Shown: one piece after another, positions 5,648 to 6,299 of the stretch | How the letters are laid out: each line of letters begins with the position of its first letter | How positions within the stretch are numbered: the stretch's first letter is position 1 | Assembly (NCBI GenBank): GCA_003168295.1 | Contig: PMST01000151.1 | Coordinates: 1-6,299 of the forward strand | Length of the DNA: 6,299 nt | DNA from: Actinomycetota bacterium | Lineage (GTDB): Bacteria > Actinomycetota > Actinomycetes > Streptosporangiales > Streptosporangiaceae | Direction: 5' to 3' | Made by a program: the position numbers and the translations under genes | Notes under the pieces: model-generated | The model's database searches: none | What the model saw: only the letters and a program-made list of their open reading frames with translations | Told to the model about the DNA's origin: nothing

Positions 5648-6133
5648 ATGCTCAGAGTAAGCGACGTTTGGGAAAGAGCACTTCACGCACCCACCGCGGC
5701 CAGCACCGAACCAGGCGAGGTCGTCGTCATCCGCTCGGCTGACAGCTACGACGGCAAGCAGGGGATGAGCCTGGCCACCGGCGTGAGCAACCGTTCCGCG
5801 GGCGCCCAGGCGCTGTGCCTGCACCTGATAACGATTCCCCCCGGTACCCGCGGCGTGCCGCATGTCCACGACGGGCACGAGTCCGCCATCTACACCGTCA
5901 GCGGAGAAACCGAAGTATGGCACGGCGAGGGCCTGCGCCAGCGCACGGTGGTCAAGGCCGGCGACTTCATGTACGTCCCGCCGGGAACCCCGCACCTGCC
6001 GGTGAACCGCAGCGATGTCATGACCGTGGCCGTGGTCGCCCGCACCGACCCCCAGGAGCAGGAGAGCGTGGTCACCATGAACCTGCCGCCGCACCTCGAT
6101 GAACTGAACGCCTTCCCCGTCGCCAGCCAGTGA
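5648..6133 (+). CDS. Single-domain cupin protein
   Basis: The product is 161 residues and folds as a small beta-barrel cupin, probably cytoplasmic and metal-binding. Cupin motif 1 is at about 65-85, reading PPGTRGVPHVHDGHESAIYT, with His72, His74 and Glu78 as likely metal ligands. Motif 2 is GDFMYVPPGTPHLPVN at 106-120, with His116 as the fourth ligand. All ligands are present, so an enzyme (dioxygenase or isomerase type) or a small-molecule sensor is possible; the substrate cannot be told from sequence. The ATG at 5648 is preceded by AGGA about 10 bases upstream. An ATG at 5640 opens only a six-codon frame (MVKCSE) that overlaps the cupin start. The gene is divergent from the redox operon, and the shared spacer is rich in candidate regulator sites. 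Confidence 0.88.
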   Translation: MLRVSDVWERALHAPTAASTEPGEVVVIRSADSYDGKQGMSLATGVSNRSAGAQALCLHLITIPPGTRGVPHVHDGHESAIYTVSGETEVWHGEGLRQRTVVKAGDFMYVPPGTPHLPVNRSDVMTVAVVARTDPQEQESVVTMNLPPHLDELNAFPVASQ

Positions 6134-6266
6134 CGTCCCCTGCACCGCCCGATACCCCTTGACTGCCGCGCCCGCCCCCGCTCCCGCGCCTGCGCGCGCC
6201 GCACCCCCCTCCCCACCGCCCCATCCCGGGGCGCAGGCGGTGCGCGCGGATGGGGCGGGCGCGCGC
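6134..6266 (+). terminator. C-rich stretch and large GC-rich inverted repeat after the cupin gene
   Basis: After the cupin stop, the plus strand from about 6135 to 6225 is strongly C-rich and short of G outside CG runs, the kind of strand bias used by Rho. It is followed by a perfect 11-bp inverted repeat, 6216-6226 with 6248-6258, separated by 21 bases. Outer CGCGCGCC (6193-6200) and GGCGCGCG (6258-6265) can also pair. There is no T tract, so a classical intrinsic terminator is not supported, but the structure is a plausible stop or stability signal for the cupin mRNA. Confidence 0.35.
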
Positions 6267-6299
6267 GTGTCCAGCGCCGATCTGGCCCGGCGCGATCTG
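6267..6299 (+). CDS. Possible start of a further gene, truncated by the window edge
   Basis: A GTG at 6267 opens a frame reading V(M)SSADLARRDL to the last base. GGGGCGG lies about 8-9 bases upstream and could be a ribosome site, although it is also the right arm of the inverted repeat. Eleven codons are too few to identify a product or to exclude chance. Confidence 0.22.
   Translation, partial: MSSADLARRDL

Noticed and set aside
5627..6145. 172-residue minus-strand frame
   Set aside because: It is antisense to the cupin gene, whose metal-ligand motifs are intact on the plus strand.
1..6299. CRISPR array, tRNA or rRNA
   Set aside because: No regularly spaced identical repeats of CRISPR length and no tRNA- or rRNA-like sequence were seen on either strand.

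Overview
The window is high-GC DNA with actinomycete-like codon use (third positions almost always G or C, GTG starts, GGAGG-type ribosome sites). It probably comes from a member of the Actinomycetota; I cannot name the genus. No rRNA, tRNA or CRISPR array is visible.

Left end (1-1117): the first 81 bases look like the right end of an IS200/IS605-type (TnpB) insertion element. There is a short GC-rich hairpin followed by GGATGTCAA. Immediately after it, at base 82, a reading frame begins that matches the last helix region of an RhtA-like EamA transporter and is cut off at both sides. Facing it, on the minus strand, is a nearly complete 10-helix EamA/DMT permease. Its last ~50 codons run through the remnant and into the insertion-element end, so this locus has been rearranged.

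Middle (1118-2543): a structured 266-bp divergent spacer with several inverted repeats is followed by two rightward genes 14 bp apart. The first is a small multi-span membrane protein of unknown function. The second is a DUF488-family protein.

Redox operon (2550-5276, minus strand): a ferric-reductase-like flavohaem membrane protein, a membrane-anchored FMN-binding-domain protein and an ApbE-type FAD:protein FMN transferase, in that transcription order and with gaps of 16 and 8 bp. Together they fit flavin-based electron transfer across the membrane: NAD(P)H to FAD, to two haems b, to a covalently bound FMN outside the cytoplasm. ApbE would install the FMN.

Right end (5277-6299): a 371-bp divergent control region, less GC-rich than its surroundings, carries a perfect 18-bp dyad, 11-bp-spaced direct repeats and a GGATAGG/CTTACT repeat array. 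It leads into a single-domain cupin gene. After the cupin comes C-rich DNA, a large GC-rich inverted repeat, and possibly the first codons of another rightward gene.
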